A stretch of DNA of 5,480 nt, taken from positions 1 through 5,480 of the forward strand of contig CANCCJ010000166.1 of assembly GCA_947374535.1 (NCBI GenBank), written 5' to 3'. Positions 1 through 5,480 of this stretch are shown here, one piece after another. Origin of the DNA: Comamonadaceae bacterium (GTDB lineage: Bacteria; Pseudomonadota; Gammaproteobacteria; Burkholderiales; Burkholderiaceae). The notes beneath the pieces were generated by a model that was not told where the DNA came from, ran no database searches, and worked only from the letters and a program-made list of their open reading frames with translations. Each line of letters begins with the position of its first letter. Positions within the stretch are counted from its first letter, which is position 1. The position numbers and the translations under genes are program-made.

Positions 1-130
1 CCAACGGGGCCATGATGCCGCGCGTCTCCAAAGTCAGGCCAACGAGGCGTACCAACGTGCCGCTGCGTTGCGGTTCGGGGGTACGCAGCTTGGGCAAGCT
101 GCTTTGAACTTCTTTGGCAAAGTCGAGCAT
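1..130 (-). CDS. fliI: Flagellum-specific export ATPase FliI, N-terminal fragment (cut by window edge)
   Basis: Only the first 43 codons are in the window, starting from ATG at 130-128. FliI is the cytoplasmic ATPase of the flagellar type III export apparatus; it works with FliH and FliJ under the export gate. The visible part reads MLDFAKEVQ..., then RSGTLVRLVGLTLETRG (residues 22-38). This matches the start of the N-terminal beta-barrel of FliI/F1-ATPase-like proteins (compare enteric RYGRLTRATGLVLEATG). The Walker motifs lie outside the window. The start is well fixed: an in-frame TGA lies 18 bases upstream and there is no other start codon between. No clear Shine-Dalgarno sequence precedes it. 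The gene begins 10 bases after the stop of the preceding small gene, so translation probably depends on coupling. Position after fliH agrees with the identification. Confidence 0.88.
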   Translation of the reverse strand, partial: MLDFAKEVQSSLPKLRTPEPQRSGTLVRLVGLTLETRGIMAPL

Positions 131-140
131 GGGTATGTTT

Positions 141-806
141 TTATTTCACTTCAATCATGCCGCGAATAGCGGCTGCCACGCGGCTCTGGTCTGCTTGCAC
201 CACCATGCGGACAACACCAACTTTATCTTCGTAACTGTTCGCGCTGTTGAGCAATTCTGGTGGGATGGTTGGCTTTTTGGCCTTTTGTTGCTCTTTGCGA
301 ATGCGCTCTTTGATTTCGGCCAAGCTCTCGCCTTCGCGAATTTCAATCTCACCATCAGCCAAGGCCTCCTCCTCGACAGCATCGACGGGTGCATCGGCTG
401 TGGCTTCATCCTGAACAGCCACCACTTCGGCAGGCGTTTCTTCCACAGGCGCTTCTGTGACCTCGGCAGTCTCCTCTTGCAAGCTGGTCTCAGGGACCAC
501 CTCTGCCACAGGTTCAGGCACCACTTCGGGTTCTGGCTCTGATTCGAAAACAGGTTTAGGTCTTGGTTTTTCCGGTTTTTCCAAGAGCAACATTTGATAT
601 TTGATTTTGTCAGCACGTTGGGCTTCAAACAATTCGGCTTTACGAATCATCTCGCGCTCAACCGCCGCGACGGCTGCTTTTTGCATGTCACTGTTAGAGG
701 CCACTTGGCCCACCATGTTGAGCACAAATGGACGCACGATGGTCACAATCACGACCATGAAAATCAAACCCATCAACAAGGTATTGATGACTTCAGGAAT
801 GAACAT
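141..806 (-). CDS. Small membrane protein resembling FliF second membrane helix plus FliG-binding tail (partial FliF paralogue)
   Basis: This 221-aa protein has no standard name that I recognise. Residues about 6-24 form one hydrophobic helix ending TIVRP (22-26), like TLVRP at the end of the second FliF helix (FliF 510-514). Residues 34-76 look like a charged amphipathic helix, and 77-150 are a Pro/Glu/Val-rich, probably disordered linker. Residues 153-221 align with the last 66 residues of the FliF encoded upstream: EIEI-x-EGESL (153-162) is 9 of 10 identical, and 185-219 match FliF 681-715 at 18 of 35 positions without gaps. That FliF region is the known FliG-binding tail. The RBM and beta-collar parts of FliF are absent, so it cannot form an MS ring by itself. 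Inferred topology: N-terminus periplasmic, tail cytoplasmic. The start at 806 is chosen because GGAGG (813-817) lies 6 bases upstream; a longer frame from 896 runs inside fliH. It overlaps the fliH end by 14 bases. Role unknown; probably contacts FliG. Confidence 0.85.
   Translation of the reverse strand: MFIPEVINTLLMGLIFMVVIVTIVRPFVLNMVGQVASNSDMQKAAVAAVEREMIRKAELFEAQRADKIKYQMLLLEKPEKPRPKPVFESEPEPEVVPEPVAEVVPETSLQEETAEVTEAPVEETPAEVVAVQDEATADAPVDAVEEEALADGEIEIREGESLAEIKERIRKEQQKAKKPTIPPELLNSANSYEDKVGVVRMVVQADQSRVAAAIRGMIEVK
144..350 (-). other. FliF-like FliG-binding tail (second copy, in the small membrane protein)
   Basis: This segment encodes residues 153-221 of the small membrane protein. 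It aligns with the FliF C-terminus encoded at 3226-3423. Key shared positions are EIEI-x-EGESL, then LLN-x-ANSY-x-DKV (185-196), RM (200-201) and D-x-x-RVA (206-211), ending in IE. By hand alignment about half of the positions are identical over the whole segment with a two-residue gap, and most other differences are conservative. The DNA has diverged, so the duplication is old or both copies have been under protein-level selection for a long time. Confidence 0.85.
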
Positions 807-2172
807 CGTTGTCCTCCACTTCTTCTTGCGTCTCTGAGATGGGTTGCGCCAAAGACGACTTCTCGCGCCACTCAGACACATCCACCAGCAAGGCATGCGC
901 CAAGCCTTCTAGGCGATGTGCCACCAAATCTTCGACCACCGTGTCGTTGGCAAATACACGTACGCTGCCGGGTTGCATGTCATGCACAGCTTCAAGGCGC
1001 ATACCTTTGATGAAGTCAGCACTTTGCATTTCTAAACGGTTTTTATCTTCCGGGTTGAGCTCCAACACCACCGCCCCATGCACGGGGTGATCCAGCTCAT
1101 CCAAGCAACGCTGAACCAAACGCTCAATCGCTTTGCTGGAGGTTTGAAGCTCACCCACCACGACCTGCTCTGCAATGTGCAGGGCCAGGCGTTTGAGTGG
1201 TTCAAAAAATTTCTTAGGGTCTGCCATCAAGCCGTTTAGCTCGGTCGACGCGTTTTCAAATAACACACGCTGTGCCGCCATTTCTTCGGCCACAGCTTCA
1301 CGCGCCGCTTGCTCGCCCTCTTTCAGGCCTTGTGCTTTACCCTGCTCTAGACCTTGCTCTAACCCTAACTGTTGCCCCTCTTCCAGACCTTCAGCTTTGC
1401 CTTGTTCAAGCCCTTTGGCGAGACCTTCGGCCATGGCCTTTTCAACCGCTTCAGCCAGCTGGGTCGCCGCTTCTTCTTGCGCTTGAGCTAAGCCTTTGGC
1501 AAATTGTTCTGCCTCACGTTGCGCGACTTCTTCAGCAGAGATTCCCCCCACAACAGCGGGTAACTCAGGCTCTGCTGACAACGTTGGCGTCTCTTCAACA
1601 GTTTCGGCAACGACTTCAGGTTCAACCACCTCAAGGGGCTCAGCGGGCGCTGCGTCTATGGGCAGAGGTTCGACCATCACTTCATCTGGCACATCGGGAT
1701 GAATCACGATGGGGTCAGCCACTTTTTCATCCGATGTGATGGGGCTGACCACCAAAGTCTCCGCCAACTCCGCTTGCGCCAAAGCGCGTTGCAGCACGGA
1801 CGGATCGACGTTGACACTCAACGTAGAGCGACGTGTCGCAGCAAATGAGTCCATGACAAACGGCAAATGCGCGTTGGTCTCTGAAGCAACTTGGGATGGG
1901 GATTTTTCTTCACCAAACGATTCGTTGCGGTGCTCGCTTTCTAAAAGCGCCAGCGAAGCTTGGGCTTGTGGCGACAGCGGTTGACGCATCGGTTGGTAAT
2001 GCGCAGCCGAGAATCCGCCGGACTTGGCTGGATAGTTCAGGTCCGTGAAGGCTGTCGGCTCATCACTGGTCCAACTGGTCGTGGCATAGCCACGACTGCT
2101 CAGTTTTTTGGTGATGCCGGCATTGGGCTGCCAAGGAACGTCAGCCCGAACGGGATGGGGTTGATTAAACAA
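793..2172 (-). CDS. fliH: Flagellar assembly protein FliH (export ATPase regulator), unusually long
   Basis: FliH dimers bind the FliI ATPase, restrain it and tether it to the C ring and export gate. The 459 residues compare with about 230-250 in typical FliH. Residues 1-137 are low in recognisable motifs, 138-208 are an acidic Pro/Glu/Val-rich linker, and 213-300 are a helical coiled-coil region. Inside the latter are ten glycines spaced exactly four apart (G250 to G286), the GxxxG signature of FliH. Residues about 315-430 are the C-terminal FliI-binding domain (KKFFEPLKRLALHIAEQVVV, then PGSVRV and HRLEGLAHALL); a 24-residue acidic tail follows. The start at 2172 is TTG and overlaps the fliG stop by 8 bases. 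No ATG or GTG occurs in frame until M62 (1989). Residues W34-T-S-D-E resemble the enteric FliH N-terminal W-T-P-D-D that contacts FlhA/FliN, which favours the TTG start. It has no clear ribosome site, so coupling to fliG is likely. Product certain, start moderately sure. Confidence 0.93.
   Translation of the reverse strand: MFNQPHPVRADVPWQPNAGITKKLSSRGYATTSWTSDEPTAFTDLNYPAKSGGFSAAHYQPMRQPLSPQAQASLALLESEHRNESFGEEKSPSQVASETNAHLPFVMDSFAATRRSTLSVNVDPSVLQRALAQAELAETLVVSPITSDEKVADPIVIHPDVPDEVMVEPLPIDAAPAEPLEVVEPEVVAETVEETPTLSAEPELPAVVGGISAEEVAQREAEQFAKGLAQAQEEAATQLAEAVEKAMAEGLAKGLEQGKAEGLEEGQQLGLEQGLEQGKAQGLKEGEQAAREAVAEEMAAQRVLFENASTELNGLMADPKKFFEPLKRLALHIAEQVVVGELQTSSKAIERLVQRCLDELDHPVHGAVVLELNPEDKNRLEMQSADFIKGMRLEAVHDMQPGSVRVFANDTVVEDLVAHRLEGLAHALLVDVSEWREKSSLAQPISETQEEVEDNDVHS
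813..817 (-). promoter_or_regulatory. Strong ribosome binding site of the small FliF-like gene
   Basis: The minus strand reads GGAGG followed by six bases and then ATG at 806-804. It is the closest match to the consensus among the starts visible here and lies inside the 3' end of fliH. It decides the start of the downstream gene in favour of 806 over an ATG at 896. Confidence 0.85.
1315..1425 (-). repeat. GxxxG repeat tract in fliH, with an internal duplicated 12-codon unit
   Basis: It encodes FliH residues 250-286, in which glycine recurs at every fourth position ten times (250, 254, 258 and so on to 286). In FliH such runs form tightly packed helix-helix contacts of the dimer stalk. Two 12-residue units, LEQGKAEGLEEG (255-266; bases 1375-1410) and LEQGKAQGLKEG (275-286; bases 1315-1350), are 10 of 12 identical and sit 20 residues apart. 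Their DNA agrees at about 27 of 36 bases, which suggests that the tract grew by internal duplication. Confidence 0.9.
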
Positions 2173-3199
2173 AGTCTGCGCCGCCCAAGATCAGTTCACC
2201 AGAATCAGACAACTTACGCGCTTTGCGCATGATTTGCTTTTGCGCATCCTCCACGTCCGCCATGCGTTGTGGTCCTTTAGCCTCCATGTCATCGCGGAAC
2301 ATACCGCGTGCACGCTCAGACATGTTGTCAAAGAATCGCGCTTGGCATGGCTCGCTGGCATTTTTCAATGCCATCATCAACATATCAGGCTCAACAGCGC
2401 GCATAAGCACTTGAATACCTTTGTTGTCCACGCTGACCAAGTTCTCAAAGGTGAACATATTGTCTTGAATCTTGAGCATCAAGTCAGGGTCAATGTCGTT
2501 CAAACCGTTCATGATGCTGGCTTCCAGCGCAGTTTTAGTCAAGTTCATGATCTTGGCGGCGGCTTGAATGCCACCAAAACTGGAAGATTGGGCCGAAGCG
2601 TTCTTGGAAAACTGCTGCTTCATGATGGCTTCAAGTTCGGCCATCGCTGAAGGCTGTACGGTGTCTAAACTCGCCACGCGCTGAATGACCTCGGCACGCG
2701 AGTCAGGGGGTAAGTAGTTCAACACATCGGCAGCGACTTCGCTCTCTAAGAGAGACAAGATGATGGCCACGACTTGTGGGTGTTCGCCACGGATCATGTC
2801 GGCAATGCCGCGTGCATCCATCCACGACAAAATGTCCAGCCCCTTGGTGCCTTGGCCCGGCATGATGCGACCCAACACGGAAGCCGCTTTGTCATCGCCC
2901 AAGGCTAGACGCATGACTTTTTCAACATAGTCTGCACCACCAATGCTGACATTGTTTTGGCTCTTCAAATGGTCGACAAATTCGTCGAGTACATAGTTCA
3001 CTGCTTCTTGCGAGAAGTTGGCCACCTGCACCATCGCAGCGCCCAGCGCTTGAACTTCATTGGGGCTCAAGTACTTGATGATTTCTGCCGCTTGCTCTTC
3101 ACCGAGCAAGAGCATCAAGACAGCAGCACGTTGGGTGCTGGTAATGCCTGCGAGCTCAGCTCGCAGTTTGTCGGTCATCACAATAGAGTCATCAGCCAT
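2165..3199 (-). CDS. fliG: Flagellar motor switch protein FliG
   Basis: FliG is the rotor protein that receives torque from the MotA/B stators and sets rotation direction. It joins the FliF tail above to FliM/FliN below. The 344 residues are close to the usual 330-340. Residues 15-110 (TSTQRAAVLMLLLGEEQAAE onward) are the FliF-binding N domain; the middle domain carries the FliM-contact motif EHPQV at 139-143; a Gly-Gly hinge lies at 209-210; the C-terminal torque domain covers about 240-338. All five charged residues shown in enteric FliG to face MotA are present at matching spacing: K279, R296, D303, D304 and R312 (enteric K264, R281, D288, D289, R297). ATG at 3199-3197 has GAGGA 8 bases upstream. 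The gene starts 23 bases after the fliF stop and its TAA overlaps the fliH start. I see no defect. Confidence 0.97.
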   Translation of the reverse strand: MADDSIVMTDKLRAELAGITSTQRAAVLMLLLGEEQAAEIIKYLSPNEVQALGAAMVQVANFSQEAVNYVLDEFVDHLKSQNNVSIGGADYVEKVMRLALGDDKAASVLGRIMPGQGTKGLDILSWMDARGIADMIRGEHPQVVAIILSLLESEVAADVLNYLPPDSRAEVIQRVASLDTVQPSAMAELEAIMKQQFSKNASAQSSSFGGIQAAAKIMNLTKTALEASIMNGLNDIDPDLMLKIQDNMFTFENLVSVDNKGIQVLMRAVEPDMLMMALKNASEPCQARFFDNMSERARGMFRDDMEAKGPQRMADVEDAQKQIMRKARKLSDSGELILGGADFV

Positions 3200-3207
3200 G
3201 ATTCAAA

Positions 3208-3212
3208 TCCTC
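3208..3212 (-). promoter_or_regulatory. Ribosome binding site of fliG
   Basis: The minus strand reads GAGGA, followed by 8 bases and then the fliG ATG, in the 23-base gap between fliF and fliG. The spacing is normal and supports the start at 3199. Confidence 0.75.
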
Positions 3213-3222
3213 GGAAAATTTA

Positions 3223-5373
3223 TTACTTCTCGATCAAGCTCTTGAGTACACCCGCCACGCGGGTGGAGTCCTCAGCCATGATCATGCGAATCAACGCCAC
3301 TTTATCGTCATACGAATTGGCTGTGTTGAGCAAGTCCGCAGAAATCGACTGTTTCTTAGGTTTCATGCTCGCCATGCGGGCCTTCACCGATTCCAGCGAT
3401 TCGCCCTCTTCAATTTCAATTTCTTCGGATGACTCTGCAACCGCGATAGTGGCCGCGTGGCGTGCTTCCGCTTCGGCTGCAATTTGTGCATCACGTTCGG
3501 CGCGCAGCGCTTCTTCACGGAGTCGCGCCTCTTCAGCCGCAATAGCATCTGCCGCGGCCTTGGCTTCTGCCGCAATGCGGGCTTCTTCCGCTGTACGAGT
3601 TGCATTTTCTACCAAACGGGCAGACTCTTCAGCCGCACGTATGGCCTCTTCAGAAATACGTAACATTTCGCCTTCGTGTTCTCTCTTAGCATGGGCTGCC
3701 GCAGCTTTTGCAGCCGCGTTCTCGGCTATGGCCACATCAATCGACATCTGCGCTTGGTTGGTCGCTGCATCAGCGGCAGCCGCAGCCAGTGCTTTGGGAT
3801 CAATCTCAGGAGTCAAGATACGCTTCACGACCGGACGAACTAAGGTTAATAGAATTAATAAAAAGATGCCTACTACGACGCCAGAATTCACTATCACTTG
3901 GTAGTTTTCGTCACGATACCAAGGAATCACATTAGGGTCGTACTGAGGCTCAAACTTGGTACCCACCACGGTGACCACGTCACCACGGTCATTGTTAAAG
4001 CCAACAGCGCCCTTGACCAGTTGGTTCAAGCGTTCAATTTCTTCAGGTGTGTAAGGAATAGATGTCGGTGTTGAACCATCGGCATTCTTTTCAACCTTGG
4101 CACCAGGCGCCACAGGACGCTCGTTGATCAGCACGCCCACACCAATCTTGGTGATCGTGCCCATGGCACCTTTGGTGTGGCGTACAGCGCGGTCGAGTTC
4201 GTAGTTTTTGGTGCTACGAGCCGTCACTTGCACACCTTTTTCGCTCACGCCCTTCAGGGGATCGGCGTTGGTTTGCGTGGTCGCCTGAGGGTTGGTAGGT
4301 GCTGGCGGTGTGTTGGACAACGAGCCAGGGATACCCACCGCATCACGGAAGGTGTTGCGGTCTTCCACAAACAATTCAGAACGTGTCTTCGGGCCTTTGT
4401 CTTGTGAGTCAAAGTCTTCGGTGGTCACTTCGGTTTGCGTGAAATCCAAGCTCATGCTCACCTGCGCAGTCACGTTGGTCTCGCCCACGATGGGGGCCAA
4501 CAACTGAATCAAGCGGGTGCGATAGAGGTCTTCCATCTGTTGCTTGTGGGTGAGCTGTTGCGCGGTCAAGCCCAAAGGCGCTTCTGTCAACATGTCGTTC
4601 ATCAAGCTACCGAAGTTGTCAACCACTGACACGTTTTCAGGCGCAAGGTAAGGCACGCTAGAAGCCACTAATTGGATGATGGCTTGCACGTTGGCCGATG
4701 AAATGGTGCGGCCAGGCAAACGCGTGATGATCACTGACGCCTTGGTCGGTGCGCGGTCACGCACAAACACGCTTTGCTTGGGTGCGGCCAAATGGACGCG
4801 GGCTGATTTGATGCCGCCGATTTGCACAATGCTGCGCGCCAGCTCTTGTTCCATCGCATTGTTGTAACGCACTTGCTCCATGAACTGGCTGGTGGTCATG
4901 GCCGGCATGTCTTTGAGGTTGTCCATGCCCGAAGCTTCGGTGCGTGGCAACCCTTTGGAAGCCAACAACATGCGGGCTTCTTGGTAACGGTTGGTAGGTA
5001 CAGAAATTTGACCGGTGTTGGCATCCACTTCAGGTTTGTAGTCGCCCGTCTTCAAGGCTTCGATGGCTAACTGCTTGTCAGCATCGTTGAGCATCAGCAC
5101 CAAAGGACGGTAAGGCGTGGGCTTCATCGACGTGAAGAACACAGCCACCGACACCAGCAGCATGAAGATCACCACGAATGGCAGGACCTTTCGCACACTG
5201 GGTTGGCGCAACACATCCATCACCACAGCGCCGGGGCCTTCTTTGGCATTGATCCATGCAGGCATACGGTTCGTATCGCCTGCAGCACCATTTGAGTTGG
5301 CGGAGCCAGTGTTCTCTAGCCCTGTGGCTGTGGGCATGCCCACAGCGTTCATGTTTAAGGTATCGGTTGCCAT
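3223..5373 (-). CDS. fliF: Flagellar MS-ring protein FliF with long alanine-rich cytoplasmic region
   Basis: FliF oligomerises into the inner-membrane MS ring, the assembly base of the flagellum and the mount for FliG. The protein has 716 residues against about 560 in enterics. Order: an N-terminal cytoplasmic stretch (1-60); first membrane helix about 63-80; ring-building YscJ/FliF domains about 84-260 (LASKGLP at 137-143, ARVHLAAPK at 191-199, SVFVRDR at 201-207); beta-collar region about 275-470; second membrane helix about 495-512 ending LVRP; an Ala/Glu-rich helical stretch 525-648; and the FliG-binding tail 651-716. The extra length is mostly the Ala/Glu stretch. ATG at 5373 is the first possible start seen; only a weak GAGAG (5380-5384) precedes it, so later ATGs at codons 8 and 13 cannot be excluded. 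The gene follows fliE by 20 bases. In the tail, the tryptophan near the end of enteric FliF is replaced by leucine (L713). Confidence 0.97.
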   Translation of the reverse strand: MATDTLNMNAVGMPTATGLENTGSANSNGAAGDTNRMPAWINAKEGPGAVVMDVLRQPSVRKVLPFVVIFMLLVSVAVFFTSMKPTPYRPLVLMLNDADKQLAIEALKTGDYKPEVDANTGQISVPTNRYQEARMLLASKGLPRTEASGMDNLKDMPAMTTSQFMEQVRYNNAMEQELARSIVQIGGIKSARVHLAAPKQSVFVRDRAPTKASVIITRLPGRTISSANVQAIIQLVASSVPYLAPENVSVVDNFGSLMNDMLTEAPLGLTAQQLTHKQQMEDLYRTRLIQLLAPIVGETNVTAQVSMSLDFTQTEVTTEDFDSQDKGPKTRSELFVEDRNTFRDAVGIPGSLSNTPPAPTNPQATTQTNADPLKGVSEKGVQVTARSTKNYELDRAVRHTKGAMGTITKIGVGVLINERPVAPGAKVEKNADGSTPTSIPYTPEEIERLNQLVKGAVGFNNDRGDVVTVVGTKFEPQYDPNVIPWYRDENYQVIVNSGVVVGIFLLILLTLVRPVVKRILTPEIDPKALAAAAADAATNQAQMSIDVAIAENAAAKAAAAHAKREHEGEMLRISEEAIRAAEESARLVENATRTAEEARIAAEAKAAADAIAAEEARLREEALRAERDAQIAAEAEARHAATIAVAESSEEIEIEEGESLESVKARMASMKPKKQSISADLLNTANSYDDKVALIRMIMAEDSTRVAGVLKSLIEK
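3226..3423 (-). other. FliG-binding tail of FliF (first copy)
   Basis: It encodes FliF residues 651-716. In known FliF-FliG structures the extreme C-terminus of FliF folds as helices against the FliG N domain, and the position and the pattern DKVALIRMIMAED...RVAGVL match that region. The same arrangement, including EIEI-x-EGESL, recurs in the small gene between fliH and fliI (bases 144-350). Confidence 0.88.
3430..3801 (-). other. Alanine/glutamate-rich helical insert in FliF cytoplasmic domain
   Basis: It encodes FliF residues 525-648, between the second membrane helix and the FliG-binding tail. The composition is dominated by Ala, Glu and Arg with almost no Pro or Gly, as in long single helices or coiled coils. 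Imperfect units such as RIAAEAKAA (599-607) and QIAAEAEARHAA (630-641) recur. Enteric FliF has a much shorter link here. The segment accounts for most of the extra length of this FliF. Confidence 0.8.
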
Positions 5374-5393
5374 ATCAGTCTCTCAATCCTGTA

Positions 5394-5480
5394 TCAAACA
5401 GGCATGTTCATGATTTCTTCGTACGCTTTCATCACTTTGTTGCGTACTTGCAAGGTGGCTTCAAAAGCCAGTGACGATTT
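5394..5480 (-). CDS. fliE: Flagellar hook-basal body protein FliE, C-terminal fragment (cut by window edge)
   Basis: The last 28 codons plus TGA (5394-5396) are visible; the 5' part lies outside the window. FliE is the small exported protein that links the MS ring to the proximal rod. The visible residues include FEATLQVRNKVMKAYEEIM and end NMPV. They match the conserved C-terminal helix of FliE (enteric IQVRNKLVAAYQEVMSMQV). It ends 20 bases before fliF, and fliE directly ahead of fliF is the common order. Any promoter for the operon would lie upstream of this window edge. Confidence 0.92.
   Translation of the reverse strand, partial: KSSLAFEATLQVRNKVMKAYEEIMNMPV

Noticed and set aside
114..542. 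Plus-strand open frame of 142 codons over the small FliF-like gene
   Set aside because: It is His/Phe/Leu-rich without domain features and lies antisense to a gene with clear homology and a strong ribosome site.
141..806. Small gene read as fliO, fliL or fliJ, which also encode small flagellar proteins
   Set aside because: FliJ is soluble and follows fliI. FliO and FliL have an N-terminal helix but not the FliF tail motifs, and the tail matches the FliF of this operon over its full length.
141..806. Small gene as a broken remnant of a duplicated fliF
   Set aside because: The frame is intact, begins with its own strong ribosome site and a new start just before the membrane helix, and retains the tail motif while the linker has diverged. 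This pattern suggests selection rather than decay.
807..896. Thirty-codon longer version of the small gene, starting at ATG 896
   Set aside because: The extra residues are Trp/Arg/Lys-rich and come from the alternate frame of the fliH C-terminal region. The GGAGG at 813-817 fits the ATG at 806, and the membrane helix then begins naturally at the N-terminus.
793..1989. FliH starting at ATG 1989 (codon 62)
   Set aside because: There is no ribosome site there either, and it would leave a 175-base gap after fliG in an otherwise tightly packed operon and drop the W34-T-S-D-E motif. It is kept as the less likely alternative.
3200..3222. Possible promoter or terminator in the gaps between genes
   Set aside because: The gaps (10, 20 and 23 bases) are too short for a promoter plus leader, and no GC-rich hairpin with a T-run is visible in them.
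2957..3904. Plus-strand open frame of 315 codons opposite the fliF 3' end and fliG 5' start
   Set aside because: It is the antisense of the Ala/Glu-rich FliF region; its Ser/Ala-rich, low-complexity product mirrors that composition. It has no recognisable domain, and both genes on the other strand are clearly real.

Overview
The window is a contiguous stretch of a flagellar basal-body operon, with every real gene on the minus strand. In transcription order (right to left) it holds the 3' end of fliE, then fliF, fliG, fliH, an unnamed small membrane-protein gene, and the 5' end of fliI. Gene order fliE-F-G-H-I is the classical proteobacterial arrangement. Moderate GC content, protein sequence style and operon layout suggest a betaproteobacterium, probably Burkholderiales (Comamonadaceae-like). 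That assignment is inference; no marker gene is present to fix it.

Layout: 5394-5480 C-terminus of the rod/MS-ring adaptor FliE; 3223-5373 MS-ring protein FliF (716 aa, long for the family); 2165-3199 rotor switch protein FliG (344 aa, apparently fully functional); 793-2172 export-ATPase regulator FliH (459 aa, about twice the usual length, probable TTG start); 141-806 a 221-aa protein that is not a standard member of this operon; 1-130 N-terminus of the export ATPase FliI. Genes are packed tightly: gaps of 10 to 23 bases or overlaps of 8 and 14 bases. There is no non-coding stretch long enough for an internal promoter or terminator, so the block is probably one transcript with translational coupling.

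How they work together: FliF forms the membrane ring, its cytoplasmic tail anchors FliG (the torque-receiving ring), FliE joins the MS ring to the rod, and FliH holds and regulates FliI beneath the export gate.

The most notable content is the 221-aa gene between fliH and fliI. It reads as a miniature of the C-terminal part of FliF: an N-terminal membrane helix ending in T-x-V-R-P as in the second FliF helix, a linker of about 128 residues, and a C-terminal tail matching the FliG-binding tail of the FliF in this same operon (18 of 35 identical without gaps over the last part, plus a shared EIEI-x-EGESL motif). It lacks the whole periplasmic ring-forming part. It has the best ribosome binding site in the window and an intact reading frame, so it looks like a working second membrane anchor or competitor for FliG rather than debris.
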